DNA from: DASXPG01 sp036493755
GTDB taxonomy: Bacteria > Gemmatimonadota > Gemmatimonadetes > Gemmatimonadales > JACORV01
Assembly: GCA_036493755.1 (NCBI GenBank)
Contig: DASXPG010000151.1
Coordinates: 1 to 16,602, forward strand
DNA length: 16,602 bases
Reading direction: 5' to 3'
The notes under the pieces were generated by a model. It ran no database searches. It was given only the letters and a program-made list of their open reading frames with translations, and had not been told where the DNA came from. The stretch's first letter is position 1. Each line of letters starts with the position of its first letter. Below are positions 1 to 7,263 of the stretch, piece after piece. The position numbers and the translations under genes are program-made.

Positions 1-566
1 TCGGGGTCGGGGAGGCCGGCGGTGTAGAGCTTGAGGCTGAGCGCCTCCTCGTCCACATCCTCGAGGGCGAGCCGGCCATGCAGCACGTCTTCGGCCAGCC
101 GGCGCGCGGCGCGCGCGATCTCGGCGCGGCTCGAATAGGAGATGGCGAGATTGAGCTGGAGCCTGGTGCCGCCCCGCGTCCCCGAGACCAGCTTGTCCAC
201 GGCTTCGCGCTTGTTGGTGGGGAGCCTGGCCAGGTCGCCGATGACGTGGACCTCGACGCCCTGCCCCCGCAGCTCGGCGGTTTCCTTGGCGATATACTCC
301 TCGAGGAGGCCCATCAGCGCGCCGATCTCCAGCGCCGGCCGGTTCCAGTTCTCCTCGCTGAAGGCGTAGAGCGTGAGCACCTCGACGCCCGACTCGATAC
401 ACCCCTCGACGACCTCGCGCACCGCCTTCATCCCCTCGCGATGGCCGAGGGTGCGCGGGAGGTGACGCTCCTTCGCCCAGCGTCCGTTGCCATCCATGAT
501 GATGGCGACGTGCCGGGGAATCGCGCCGTGTTCCTTGAGCTTGCCCAGCAGCGCGTCCGTGCTCAC
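1..566 (-). CDS. uppS: Isoprenyl transferase (undecaprenyl diphosphate synthase), 3' end cut by window
   Basis: This cis-prenyltransferase condenses isopentenyl diphosphate onto farnesyl diphosphate to make the C55 lipid carrier for peptidoglycan. It acts at the inner face of the membrane. Reading back from 566 gives 188 codons. The family signature IIMDGNGRWA lies at about residues 22-31, with the catalytic Asp at 25, and is followed by GHREG and YAFSEENWNRP. The frame runs off the window at GLPDPD, just before the usual C-terminal LLIRTSGE block, so about 50-60 residues are missing. The start is GTG at 566, which overlaps the frr stop as GTGA and implies translational coupling. The position after frr is the usual one for uppS in bacteria. 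Identification is secure; only the 3' end is unknown. Confidence 0.95.
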   Translation of the reverse strand, partial: MSTDALLGKLKEHGAIPRHVAIIMDGNGRWAKERHLPRTLGHREGMKAVREVVEGCIESGVEVLTLYAFSEENWNRPALEIGALMGLLEEYIAKETAELRGQGVEVHVIGDLARLPTNKREAVDKLVSGTRGGTRLQLNLAISYSSRAEIARAARRLAEDVLHGRLALEDVDEEALSLKLYTAGLPDP

Positions 567-1123
567 ACCTCCATGATCTCCGCTTCCTTGGCCTTCACCA
601 TCTCGTCGATGTGCTTGATGTGCTCGTCGGTGGCCTTCTGCACATCCTTCTCGGCGTGCTTCTTCTCATCCTCGGAGACGTGCTCGAGCTTCTTGATCGA
701 GCCCATCGCCTCCTGGCGGTGATGGCGGACCGAGACGCGCCCTTCCTCGGCGAGCTTGTTGACCACTTTCACCAGGTCACGGCGCCGCTCTTCATTGAGC
801 GACGGGATCGGCACGCGAATGATGCCGCCCTGTGAGGCGGGATTGAGCCCGAGATCGGATTCACGGATCGCCTTCTCGATGGCTTGCGTGAGACCCTTGT
901 CCCAGGGCGTGACGGTGAGGAGGCGAGGCTCCGGAGCGGCAACCGATCCGACCTGGTTGAGCGGCATCGAATTGCCGTAGGCGTCGACCCTGATGAGGTC
1001 GAGCAGCGCGGTGGTAGCCTTGCCGGTGCGGATGGCCGCGAATTCCTTACGCGTGCCTTCCATCGACTTGTCCATCGCGCCCTTGGCCAGCTTGAGCACG
1101 TCGGCTGCGGTCTTCGGGGTCAT
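563..1123 (-). CDS. frr: Ribosome recycling factor
   Basis: RRF splits post-termination ribosomes together with EF-G. The 186-residue product matches the family's usual 185 or so. It shows the conserved core: an N-terminal helix with the KEFAAIRTGKA segment, the TPWDKGLTQAIEKAI and SDLGLNPASQGGIIRVPIP stretches, and the LNEERRRDLVK helix, then a charged C-terminal helix. The ATG start at 1123 overlaps the pyrH stop in an ATGA tetramer, and its own TGA overlaps the uppS GTG, so it is coupled on both sides. pyrH-frr-uppS is a widespread order. Nothing in it looks unusual. Confidence 0.98.
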   Translation of the reverse strand: MTPKTAADVLKLAKGAMDKSMEGTRKEFAAIRTGKATTALLDLIRVDAYGNSMPLNQVGSVAAPEPRLLTVTPWDKGLTQAIEKAIRESDLGLNPASQGGIIRVPIPSLNEERRRDLVKVVNKLAEEGRVSVRHHRQEAMGSIKKLEHVSEDEKKHAEKDVQKATDEHIKHIDEMVKAKEAEIMEV

Positions 1124-1830
1124 CTGACCGTGGTGCCGATGCGCTCGCCCTTCAGGATCCGGACGATGGCACCGGGCTTGTTGATGTTGAACACCTGGAT
1201 CGGCAAACCGTTGTCCTTGCAGAGGGCGAAGGCATTGGCATCCATCACCCCGAGGCCCTGCACGATCGCCTCCTGGTACGATACCTCAGGAAGGAACTTC
1301 GCGTTCGGATCCTTGCGCGGATCGGCACTGTAGACGCCGTCCACCGTGGTGCCCTTCATGATGATGTTGGCCTCGATCTCCAGCGCGCGCAGCACCGCCG
1401 CGGTGTCGGTCGAGAAGTACGGGTTGCCGGTCCCGCCGGCGAAAATCACCACCCGGCCCTTCTCGAGGTGCCGGACGGCGCGACGCCGGATGTACGGCTC
1501 GGCGAGCGCCTCCATGCGGATCGCGGTCATCACCCGCGTGTCGACGCCCTTGCGCTCCAGAATGTCCTGGAGCGCGAGGGCGTTGATCACCGTGGCCAGC
1601 ATCCCCATGGAGTCGGCGGAGACGCGGTCCATCCCCTGCTGGCTGGCCTGCTGGCCGCGCATGATGTTGCCGCCGCCGATCACGAGGCCGAGATCCACCT
1701 TGGCCTCGCGCACCGCTTTCACTTCATCGGTCAATCGCTCGATGATGGTGAAATCCAGCCCGAAACCCTTGTCGCCCGCCAGCGCCTCGCCGGACAGTTT
1801 CAACAGCGCGCGCTTGACGGGGAAGGTCAA
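1120..1830 (-). CDS. pyrH: UMP kinase (uridylate kinase)
   Basis: The enzyme phosphorylates UMP to UDP with ATP in the cytoplasm. It is a hexameric amino-acid-kinase-fold enzyme, unrelated to eukaryotic UMP/CMP kinase. The 236-residue product has the phosphate-binding LLKLSGEAL at about residues 9-17, VIGGGN near 50, the GGTGNPYFSTDTAA uridylate-binding loop, and DGVYSADPRKDPNAKF, all diagnostic of PyrH. The only sensible start is TTG at 1830. It shares TTGA with the tsf stop, and there is no ATG or GTG between it and the conserved KLSGEAL block. The gene is therefore probably translated by re-initiation after tsf. Confidence 0.97.
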   Translation of the reverse strand: MTFPVKRALLKLSGEALAGDKGFGLDFTIIERLTDEVKAVREAKVDLGLVIGGGNIMRGQQASQQGMDRVSADSMGMLATVINALALQDILERKGVDTRVMTAIRMEALAEPYIRRRAVRHLEKGRVVIFAGGTGNPYFSTDTAAVLRALEIEANIIMKGTTVDGVYSADPRKDPNAKFLPEVSYQEAIVQGLGVMDANAFALCKDNGLPIQVFNINKPGAIVRILKGERIGTTVR

Positions 1831-2435
1831 ACCGATTCGCCAAGCAGGAAGCGGGCGAAGCGGCGAACCTGGATATTCTCGCCGGTCTTCCCGCTCATGT
1901 GCTTGACCAGCTCGCCGATGGTCTGCTTGTCGTCCTTCACGAACGGCTGCTCCAACAGGACGACCTCGGAGAAGTACTTCTTGATCTTCCCGTCGACGAT
2001 CTTGGCGCGGATCGCTTCCGGCTTGCCCTCGGCGGCGACCTGCTCGGTGTAGATCCGGCGTTCACGCTCGACCGTCTCGGCCGGGATCTGGTCGCTGCTC
2101 ACCGCCAGCGGCGCCGCCGAGGCGATGTGCATGGCGATGTCCTTGCAGAGCGCCATGAAATCGGGGGTGCGGGCGACGAAGTCGGTCTCGCAGTTCACCT
2201 CGACCATCACGGCGACCTTGCCGTTGTGGTGGTGGTAGACCTCGATCCGGCCTTCCTTCACCTCGCGCCCTTCGCGTTTCTCGGCCTTCATGATGCCCTT
2301 GGCCCGGAGCCACTCGGCGGACTTGTCCATGTCGCCGCCGTTCTCCTCCAGGGCCTTCTTGCAATCCATCATGCCGGCGCCGGTCTTCTGACGCAGCTCG
2401 GCCACATGCTTCGCACTGATCGCGGTGGTGCTCAT
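1827..2435 (-). CDS. tsf: Elongation factor Ts (short form)
   Basis: EF-Ts is the nucleotide exchange factor for EF-Tu. The N-terminal UBA-like domain carries KHVAELRQKTGAGMMDCKKAL at about residues 8-28, followed by the core with the EF-Tu-contacting NCETDFVAR motif near residue 80. The 202-residue length matches the short, single-core EF-Ts of many bacteria such as Thermus rather than the longer E. coli form. I start at ATG 2435. An in-frame GTG at 2453 is possible, but it falls on the AAGGA ribosome-binding sequence (2450-2446), and MSTTAISAKHVAELR fits the family start better. About 100 bases, including a strong hairpin, separate it from rpsB. Its TGA overlaps the pyrH TTG. Confidence 0.97.
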   Translation of the reverse strand: MSTTAISAKHVAELRQKTGAGMMDCKKALEENGGDMDKSAEWLRAKGIMKAEKREGREVKEGRIEVYHHHNGKVAVMVEVNCETDFVARTPDFMALCKDIAMHIASAAPLAVSSDQIPAETVERERRIYTEQVAAEGKPEAIRAKIVDGKIKKYFSEVVLLEQPFVKDDKQTIGELVKHMSGKTGENIQVRRFARFLLGESV

Positions 2436-2482
2436 TTCTCGTTTTTCCTTCACTCGTTGACTGTCGACTGCCTTGTAGCAAA

Positions 2483-2514
2483 CCGCCGCCCGCCCATCCG
2501 GGCTGAGGCGGCGG
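2483..2514 (-). terminator. rpsB-tsf intergenic hairpin (possible attenuator)
   Basis: Perfect 8-bp arms, CCGCCGCC (2483-2490) and GGCGGCGG (2507-2514), enclose a second 4-bp stem, GCCC/GGGC (2492-2495 and 2500-2503), with an ATCC loop. On the minus transcript it lies just after the rpsB stop. Only TTTGC follows it, so it is not a classical intrinsic terminator. A partial terminator or RNase-processing stem that sets the S2:EF-Ts ratio is an inference from position. Confidence 0.5.
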
Positions 2515-2536
2515 CGCGCATCATTCGGACGTCCGG

Positions 2537-3448
2537 TTACGCGCCGGCGTCCGCCGCCGCCGCCGGAGCATCGGCCCCGGCTTCGCCCTTCACTTCGCCG
2601 CCCTCGGGCTCCTTCATTCTCGCGACGATCGCCTCCGGCTTCGGCCGGCGCTTGCGGCGCGGACGGCGGCGGCGCTTGTCGCCGTCTTCACCGGCGCCTT
2701 CGACCGAACCGCCGTCGGTCGAGTAGGTCGCGAAGTCCTGCTCTTCCACTTCCTCGCGCACCGGCCGGGCGGCACGCGCCTCGCCGATGGTATCCGACAG
2801 CGCCGCGGTGATCAGCGAAACCGACCGGATCGCGTCGTCGTTGCCGGCGATCGGGACGGTGATCACGTCCGGATCGGCGTTGGTGTCCACGATCGCGACG
2901 ATCGGGATGCCGAGCTTGTTGGCCTCGGCGATCGCGATCCGCTCCTTCTTCGCATCGATGACGAACAGCGCACCGGGCAGACGGGTCATGTTCTTGATGC
3001 CCGCCAGGTTCCGGTCGAGCTTCACCCGCTCGCGCTCGAAGAGCAGCTGCTCCTTCTTGGTGAAGAACTCGAAGCTGCCTTCTTCCTGGCCCTGCTCCAG
3101 CTCCTTCAGCCGCCGCGTCTGCTTCTTGATGGTGGCGAAGTTGGTGAGCGTGCCGCCCAGCCAACGCTCCGTCACCCAGAAAGCGCCGGCCTTCTGCGCC
3201 TCGATCTGGATGATCGCCTTCAGCTGCTTCTTCGTGCAGACGAACAGGACGTTGTCGCCCTTGGACACGACGCTCTGCACCAGCTCCTGCGCGAGGCGGA
3301 GCTGCTTGAGCGTCTTCTCGAGGTCGATGATGTAGATACCGTTGCGCTCGGCGAAAATGAACCGGCGCATCTTGGGATTCCATCGACGGGTCTGGTGCCC
3401 GAAATGGACCCCGGCTTCGAGCAGCGCTTGAATTTCTGGCAATGCCAT
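2537..3448 (-). CDS. rpsB: 30S ribosomal protein S2 with long charged C-terminal tail
   Basis: S2 sits on the back of the small subunit and recruits S1. The core is unmistakable: LLEAGVHFGHQTRRWNPKM near the N-terminus, then FAERNGIYIIDLEKT, TERWLGGTLTNFATI, PGALFVIDAKKERIAIAEA, and the NADPDVITVPIAGNDDAIRS block. The protein is 303 residues, against about 240 for E. coli S2. The excess is a tail from about residue 225: acidic first, then an Arg/Lys/Pro block at 258-271 (KRRRRPRRKRRPKP), then Glu/Gly/Ala-rich. The ATG at 3448 has a GGGGAG ribosome-binding site upstream. The 145-base gap to rpsI suggests a leader able to carry regulation, though I see no convincing promoter there. Confidence 0.98.
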   Translation of the reverse strand: MALPEIQALLEAGVHFGHQTRRWNPKMRRFIFAERNGIYIIDLEKTLKQLRLAQELVQSVVSKGDNVLFVCTKKQLKAIIQIEAQKAGAFWVTERWLGGTLTNFATIKKQTRRLKELEQGQEEGSFEFFTKKEQLLFERERVKLDRNLAGIKNMTRLPGALFVIDAKKERIAIAEANKLGIPIVAIVDTNADPDVITVPIAGNDDAIRSVSLITAALSDTIGEARAARPVREEVEEQDFATYSTDGGSVEGAGEDGDKRRRRPRRKRRPKPEAIVARMKEPEGGEVKGEAGADAPAAAADAGA

Positions 3449-3565
3449 CTGCGGTGCGTCTCCCCTGTGGTTGTGCGTCCATCGCGTTCGCCTGGGGTCG
3501 GAATCCGTCGCCGGACACCCCCGCCCCCATCCCGCGATGTGCGAATTTGACTACCGTGCGTCGTA

Positions 3566-3582
3566 CGTCGGAAAGGCCGACG
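3566..3582 (-). other. Small hairpin in the rpsB leader
   Basis: A 6-bp perfect stem, CGTCGG (3566-3571) and CCGACG (3577-3582), with a 5-base loop lies between the rpsI stop and the rpsB start. No T-run follows it on the minus strand, so termination is unlikely. It could be part of a leader fold, for example for feedback by S2, but nothing in the sequence proves that. The rest of 3449-3593 shows only a G-rich tract on the minus strand (3533-3518). Confidence 0.25.
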
Positions 3583-3593
3583 CGGCCTGCATC

Positions 3594-3998
3594 CTACCGC
3601 TTCGAGAACTGGAACCGCTTCCGCGCTCCGGGACGGCCCGGCTTCTTCCGCTCGACCGCGCGAGGATCGCGGGTGAGCAGGCCGCCGGTGCGCAGCTTCT
3701 TCCGGTGCGTCTCGTCCACCAGCAGCAAGGCACGGGCGATACCGAGGCGCATCGCGCCCGCCTGCCCGGTCATGCCGCCGCCGTCCACGTTGGCCTTCAC
3801 GTCGAACGCGCCGAGGGTATCGGTCGCGGTGAAGGGCTGCTGGATCAGCGACACCAGGCTGGGCCGCGGGAAGTAGTCACCGAGCGTGCGCCCGTTGACT
3901 TCCCACTTTCCCGAGCCGGGCTTCAGGTACACGCGCGCGACGCTGGTCTTGCGCCGGCCAATCGCGTGGAACTTCGTCGGAACGTCGATCACCGCCAT
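3594..3998 (-). CDS. rpsI: 30S ribosomal protein S9
   Basis: S9 is a small-subunit head protein whose C-terminal tail reaches the P-site tRNA. The 134-residue product begins with a short extension, then AIGRRKTSVARVYLKPGSG, then NGRTLGDYFPRP. It ends in the family hallmark, DPRAVERKKPGRPGARKRFQFSKR, with the terminal SKR conserved. The ATG at 3998 lies three bases after the rplM stop, with the purine-rich AAGGGGAAG of the rplM end as ribosome-binding site. The rplM-rpsI pair is near-universal. No oddities. Confidence 0.98.
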   Translation of the reverse strand: MAVIDVPTKFHAIGRRKTSVARVYLKPGSGKWEVNGRTLGDYFPRPSLVSLIQQPFTATDTLGAFDVKANVDGGGMTGQAGAMRLGIARALLLVDETHRKKLRTGGLLTRDPRAVERKKPGRPGARKRFQFSKR

Positions 3999-4001
3999 CC
4001 G

Positions 4002-4460
4002 TTACTTCCCCTTCTTGGCCTTCGGCGCGAAGACCGCGAGCGGCGCGGGTTGCTGCGCGCTGTGCGGATGTTCGGCACCGGCGTAAACCCGCAGCTTGAG
4101 CCGCAGGACCTGCTTCGAGAGCGAGTTCTTGGGGAGCATTCCGAAGACCGCCTTTTCGATGACCCGCTCCGGCTTGGACTGCATCACCGTGCGGATCGGC
4201 GTGATCTTGTCGTGCCCCATGTAACCGCTGTGCGAGAAGTAACCCTTCTGCTCCATCTTCCGGCCCGAGAGCCGAACCTTCTCGGCATTCACCACGATCA
4301 CGCCGTCACCGGTATCCATGTGCGGCGTAAACGTCGGCTTGTGCTTCCCGCGAATTACCTGCGCGACACGCGACGCGAGTCGGCCGAGGGGCACGCCATC
4401 GGCGTCCACGACGAACCACTGCTGCTCGAGCTCACTGGCTTTGGCGGTATACGTCAGCAT
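4002..4460 (-). CDS. rplM: 50S ribosomal protein L13
   Basis: L13 is an early-assembly protein of the large subunit. The 152-residue product carries the typical N-terminal block (WFVVDADGVPLGRLAS, then RGKHKPTFTPHMDTGDGVIVVNAEKVRLSG) and the VFGMLPKNSL...LRLKLRVYAGAEHPHSAQQP region, closing with a basic KAKKGK tail. The ATG at 4460 is preceded by GGGGATGG and, further up, by a good promoter. It is the first gene of the ribosomal operon. Confidence 0.98.
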   Translation of the reverse strand: MLTYTAKASELEQQWFVVDADGVPLGRLASRVAQVIRGKHKPTFTPHMDTGDGVIVVNAEKVRLSGRKMEQKGYFSHSGYMGHDKITPIRTVMQSKPERVIEKAVFGMLPKNSLSKQVLRLKLRVYAGAEHPHSAQQPAPLAVFAPKAKKGK

Positions 4461-4502
4461 GCTATTCCATCCCCAAAAAGTCGTAAGTCAGTACAGCATT
4501 GA

Positions 4503-4531
4503 AAAATAGACTGGCTAAGGGGTTAGGTCAA
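4503..4531 (-). promoter_or_regulatory. Sigma70-type promoter for rplM-rpsI
   Basis: On the minus strand, TTGACC (4531-4526) is followed by a 17-base spacer and TATTTT (4508-4503). That is 5/6 and 4/6 matches to consensus at the ideal spacing, about 40 bases upstream of the rplM ATG. It starts two bases after the stop of the biotin-carrier gene. It is the best promoter in the window and lies in an AT-rich patch of an otherwise GC-rich region. Confidence 0.7.
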
Positions 4532-4532
4532 C

Positions 4533-5033
4533 TCAGGCTAGTTCAACAAGCAGGGTGCCCTTTTCTACTCTCGCACCGGGGACCACGTGGACTTTGGCAA
4601 CGGTCCCGGTTCGGGGGGCCTTGAGCTCGTTTTCCATCTTCATGGCCTCGATAACCACCATCCCCTGACCCGCTTCGACGCTCGACCCTTCCTCTACCTG
4701 GACCCGGAGGACCAAACCGGGCATCGGCGCTTTGAGGATCCCGGTGGCCGTTTTGGTGCCCTCTCTTGACCCGGCCGCCTTCAGGGCCCTCCCGCGGGCG
4801 TCAAGCACCTGGACGGGGAGCCGGCAGCCATCAAATGCGAGCGTCCAGTTGCCCGACTGCTCGCCCGGCTGGGCCAGGATCGACCGGACATGACGGCCCC
4901 GGACCATCCGGCGCAGCGCGGAATCCGGCAGGCCGGAGAGGGTGGCATCCACGGCGCGCCCATCCAGCAGGAGGCGCCCCCCCTCGATCTCAACCTCGAA
5001 GCTCTTGCCGCCGACTTCGACGGTGTACTTCAT
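4533..5033 (-). CDS. Biotin carboxyl carrier subunit of acyl-CoA carboxylase
   Basis: This is the swinging-arm subunit that carries CO2 on biotin from biotin carboxylase to carboxyltransferase. The 166-residue product has an N-terminal beta-rich part of about 85 residues (MKYTVEVGGKSFEVEI...), resembling the linker/BT region of propionyl-CoA carboxylase alpha chains. A classical biotinyl domain follows: APMPGLV, then EAMKMENEL with the biotinylated Lys at about 132. ATG 5033 overlaps the stop of the rRNA methyltransferase gene in ATGA. The partner subunits are probably the two genes at 8080-11129, which lack a biotinyl domain. A lipoyl domain is less likely, because AMKM is the biotin signature. 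Confidence 0.9.
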   Translation of the reverse strand: MKYTVEVGGKSFEVEIEGGRLLLDGRAVDATLSGLPDSALRRMVRGRHVRSILAQPGEQSGNWTLAFDGCRLPVQVLDARGRALKAAGSREGTKTATGILKAPMPGLVLRVQVEEGSSVEAGQGMVVIEAMKMENELKAPRTGTVAKVHVVPGARVEKGTLLVELA

Positions 5034-6184
5034 GGACGGATCACGATCATCGTCTCCACATGGCTGGTCTGCGGGAACATGTCGTAGGCGCGGACGAGAT
5101 CGATTCTATCAGCGGCCACGCCCAGCCGCTTGAGGTCGCGGGCGAGGGTGGCCGGGTCGCAGGAGACGTACACCAGACGGGCAGACGCGCAGACGCGCAG
5201 ACGGCCAGTAACCTCCTCGGACAAACCAGTGCGCGGTGGGTTCACGATCACCACGTCGGCGGGCAGCAAGTGAGTGAGATGATCCTCGACTCGGCCGACG
5301 ATGCACTTCACCTTGAGCCCCGCGGCCTTGGCGGCGACCGCGGCCTGTTTCGCCGCCCGGGAATCCATCTCGACCAGGACCACCTCGTGGCCCGCGGCCG
5401 CCAGCGGCAACGCGGTATCGCCGGCGCCCGCGTACAGGTCGAGCACCCGCTTCCCCGGCCCGGCGGACTCCACGACCGCCGCGTGCAACAAGGCCGCGAC
5501 TTCCTCGTTCACCTGGAGAAAGCCCCAGGCGGATTCATCCGGCGCATCATCACCGAAGCCGCGCCATTCCTCCTTGCCTTCCGACGCCGCCACCAGCCGG
5601 CGGCCGTCGCGCCCCACCCGGAGCTTGAGCCTGACGTCATCGCCCTGCGGCAACGCGCCGAGCTTCGGCTTCGTCTCCTGCCAGAGCGCATTCACCTCGT
5701 CCCGCGCGATGGGACACGCGCCAAGCATGAAGACCCGATTGGGATCGAAGGCGTCGTGGAATCCGGCGATGATGCGAGGGCCGTAACGCCGTACCGTCAG
5801 CGTGATGGTGGTGCGATAGCCAAAGGGACGCGGACTGGGAACGACGTCGGGATCGGCGACGTCGAGTCCGCCGATGCGCCGCAGCGCGTTGCCCACGATC
5901 GCCGCTTTGGCGCGCAGCTGCTCGGCGTATTCGATGTGCTGCCACTGGCAACCGCCGCAGCGATCGGCGGTGAAGTGCGGACAGCGCGGCGCGATGCGGC
6001 CCGGTCCCGGCGCGACGATCTCCGCCGCCCGCGCCTCGGCATGCCGCTTGTGGCGGCGCACCTCGCCTAACGTGACTCGATCGCCCGGCGCGGTGCGCGG
6101 AACGAAGACGATCATCCCATCGGGAAGGTGGGCGATCCCCGCTCCACCCGCCGCCAGCGACTCCACTTCGACCACGTCACTCAT
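5030..6184 (-). CDS. rlmD: 23S rRNA uracil-5-methyltransferase, RlmD/RumA family
   Basis: Family members methylate C5 of a uracil in 23S rRNA (U1939 for E. coli RlmD) using SAM. An N-terminal TRAM-type RNA-binding domain (residues 1-60) is followed by an iron-sulfur cluster site with Cys 68, 76, 79 (CGGC) and 157. The SAM-binding VLDLYAGAGDT comes next, then NPPRTGL near 315. The catalytic Cys is at about 342 in VYVSCDPATLARDL, and the general-base Glu at about 377 in SHVETMIVI. All catalytic residues are present in 384 residues. Which uracil is modified (RlmC or RlmD type) cannot be told from sequence alone. ATG 6184 overlaps the hydrolase stop (ATGA), and its stop overlaps the biotin-carrier start. 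An 8-bp tandem repeat lies near the catalytic Cys codon. Confidence 0.9.
   Translation of the reverse strand: MSDVVEVESLAAGGAGIAHLPDGMIVFVPRTAPGDRVTLGEVRRHKRHAEARAAEIVAPGPGRIAPRCPHFTADRCGGCQWQHIEYAEQLRAKAAIVGNALRRIGGLDVADPDVVPSPRPFGYRTTITLTVRRYGPRIIAGFHDAFDPNRVFMLGACPIARDEVNALWQETKPKLGALPQGDDVRLKLRVGRDGRRLVAASEGKEEWRGFGDDAPDESAWGFLQVNEEVAALLHAAVVESAGPGKRVLDLYAGAGDTALPLAAAGHEVVLVEMDSRAAKQAAVAAKAAGLKVKCIVGRVEDHLTHLLPADVVIVNPPRTGLSEEVTGRLRVCASARLVYVSCDPATLARDLKRLGVAADRIDLVRAYDMFPQTSHVETMIVIRP
5174..5205 (-). repeat. Four tandem 8-bp repeats inside the rRNA methyltransferase gene
   Basis: On the plus strand the units are cagacggg, cagacgcg, cagacgcg and cagacggc. The tract encodes GRLRVCASAR, about 10 codons before the catalytic Cys. 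Eight is not a multiple of three, so gain or loss of one unit would shift the frame. Confidence 0.8.
6065..6072 (-). other. CGTTAGGC octamer, site 1
   Basis: It is read as ACG TTA GGC GAG (TLGE, Leu39) in the rRNA methyltransferase gene. It uses a TTA codon that is otherwise almost absent from these genes. See the finding on the octamer. Confidence 0.6.
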
Positions 6185-7263
6185 TCATGGGCGTCGGCGC
6201 GGATCTCGGCGAGAAAGTTGACGAGGTAATTCTTCCACACCGCGGCCAGGGTGTGCGTGCCGTGGCCGCGGGTCATCGGACTGAGCGGGATGAGCACGTA
6301 GCGGCCGTGACGCACCTGGGGGATGAGCCGCTCCATGATTCCCAGCTCGGGCGGATTGATCTCGTCGTCGGCGGAGTTGATGGCCAGCACCGGCGCGACG
6401 ATGCGCGACAGCTCGCCACTGGGATCGTAGTCCCGCGAGGCGTCCACCGCGTACGCAAAATCGTTGGCGTCGTTGGTGGCCTGAAGCTCGCGCATCCGGT
6501 TGGTGATGAAGGCATCGGCCGAGTCGCGGGTCGGGCCCTGGGTCTGGTTGAAAAGGGGCGCGGTGCCGACGAACCAGAGGAAGTACAGCGCCGCCAGCAG
6601 CCCCGACGGCTGCGACGTGTAGTCGCCGTTGTTGTAGTCGGGGGAATTGCGGATCGCGTCGATCGAGAGCTTGCGCCACATCCGGTTGCGGCCGGTGATC
6701 TGGGTCGGCAGACAGGCCAGCGGCATCGCGCCATCCATGAACTCGGGCCAGCGCTCGACCCACATCCAGCTGTGCATGCAACCCATGCTGGTGCCCATGA
6801 TCAGCGCCAGGTGATTGACGTGCAGCCCCTCGGTCAGCAACCGGTGCTGGAGGGTGACCATGTCGGCGTAGGCGTAGTGGGGAAATCTCGCGTGCAGTCC
6901 GTCGCTCGGCTTGCTCGATCCGCCGTGGCCGACGTTGTCCGGCATGATGACGTAGAACTCGGCCGTGTCGAGCGGCTGGCCACGGCCGAACAGCTCGCCG
7001 GCGAAGGTGCGGCCGAGGAACTGGCGTCCGCTGCCGCCGGTACCGTGAAGGACGAGCACCGCATTGCGGATCTGTCCGCCGGGCCGGGCCCGCGGATGAC
7101 CCAGAGTGTGATAGTGGATCCGCACCTCGGGGAGCACCTCGCCGCTGGCGAAACGGAAATCGTGCACCACGAAGTTGCCGGTGTCGGCGGCCATGATCTG
7201 GGCCCGCGCGACCCGTGGCAAGGCTAGCGTGACTGCCATCACCGCCACCATCATCCGTGTCAT
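6181..7263 (-). CDS. Exported MetX-like alpha/beta hydrolase
   Basis: This 360-residue protein resembles the homoserine O-acetyltransferase (MetX) branch of alpha/beta hydrolases, but it carries a signal peptide. The signal is MTRMMVAVMAVTLALPRVARA, cleavable before Gln22, so it is probably periplasmic and not a methionine-pathway enzyme. Visible are LVLHGTGGSG (oxyanion region), MPDNVGHGGSSKPSDG, a nucleophile elbow GTSMGCMHS with Ser159, Asp299/300 in INSADDEINPP, and His334 or 337 in GHGTH, giving a complete triad. Its substrate is unknown to me. ATG 7263 is fixed by AAGGAG seven bases upstream, although the frame is open further up. It starts back-to-back with the dipeptidase gene and overlaps the next gene by ATGA. 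Confidence 0.8.
   Translation of the reverse strand: MTRMMVAVMAVTLALPRVARAQIMAADTGNFVVHDFRFASGEVLPEVRIHYHTLGHPRARPGGQIRNAVLVLHGTGGSGRQFLGRTFAGELFGRGQPLDTAEFYVIMPDNVGHGGSSKPSDGLHARFPHYAYADMVTLQHRLLTEGLHVNHLALIMGTSMGCMHSWMWVERWPEFMDGAMPLACLPTQITGRNRMWRKLSIDAIRNSPDYNNGDYTSQPSGLLAALYFLWFVGTAPLFNQTQGPTRDSADAFITNRMRELQATNDANDFAYAVDASRDYDPSGELSRIVAPVLAINSADDEINPPELGIMERLIPQVRHGRYVLIPLSPMTRGHGTHTLAAVWKNYLVNFLAEIRADAHE

Noticed and set aside
3518..3533. A G-quadruplex in the rpsB leader (minus strand)
   Set aside because: Only three runs of three or more G occur within range, so the canonical four-run pattern is not met.
4514..4525. The CTAA-GGGG-TTAG inverted repeat as a terminator of the carrier gene
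   Set aside because: The stem is only 4 bp, and it lies within the spacer of the rplM promoter.
4766..6070. A long plus-strand open frame (434 codons) opposite the rRNA methyltransferase and carrier genes
   Set aside because: It is antisense to two clear genes, has Arg/His/Pro-rich composition typical of shadow frames in GC-rich DNA, and has no recognisable motif.
6181..7263. Homoserine O-acetyltransferase (MetX) linking to the threonine/sulfur cluster
   Set aside because: The fold and triad are MetX-like, but the protein has a signal peptide and lies over 5 kb from the cluster, so a cytoplasmic methionine role is unlikely.
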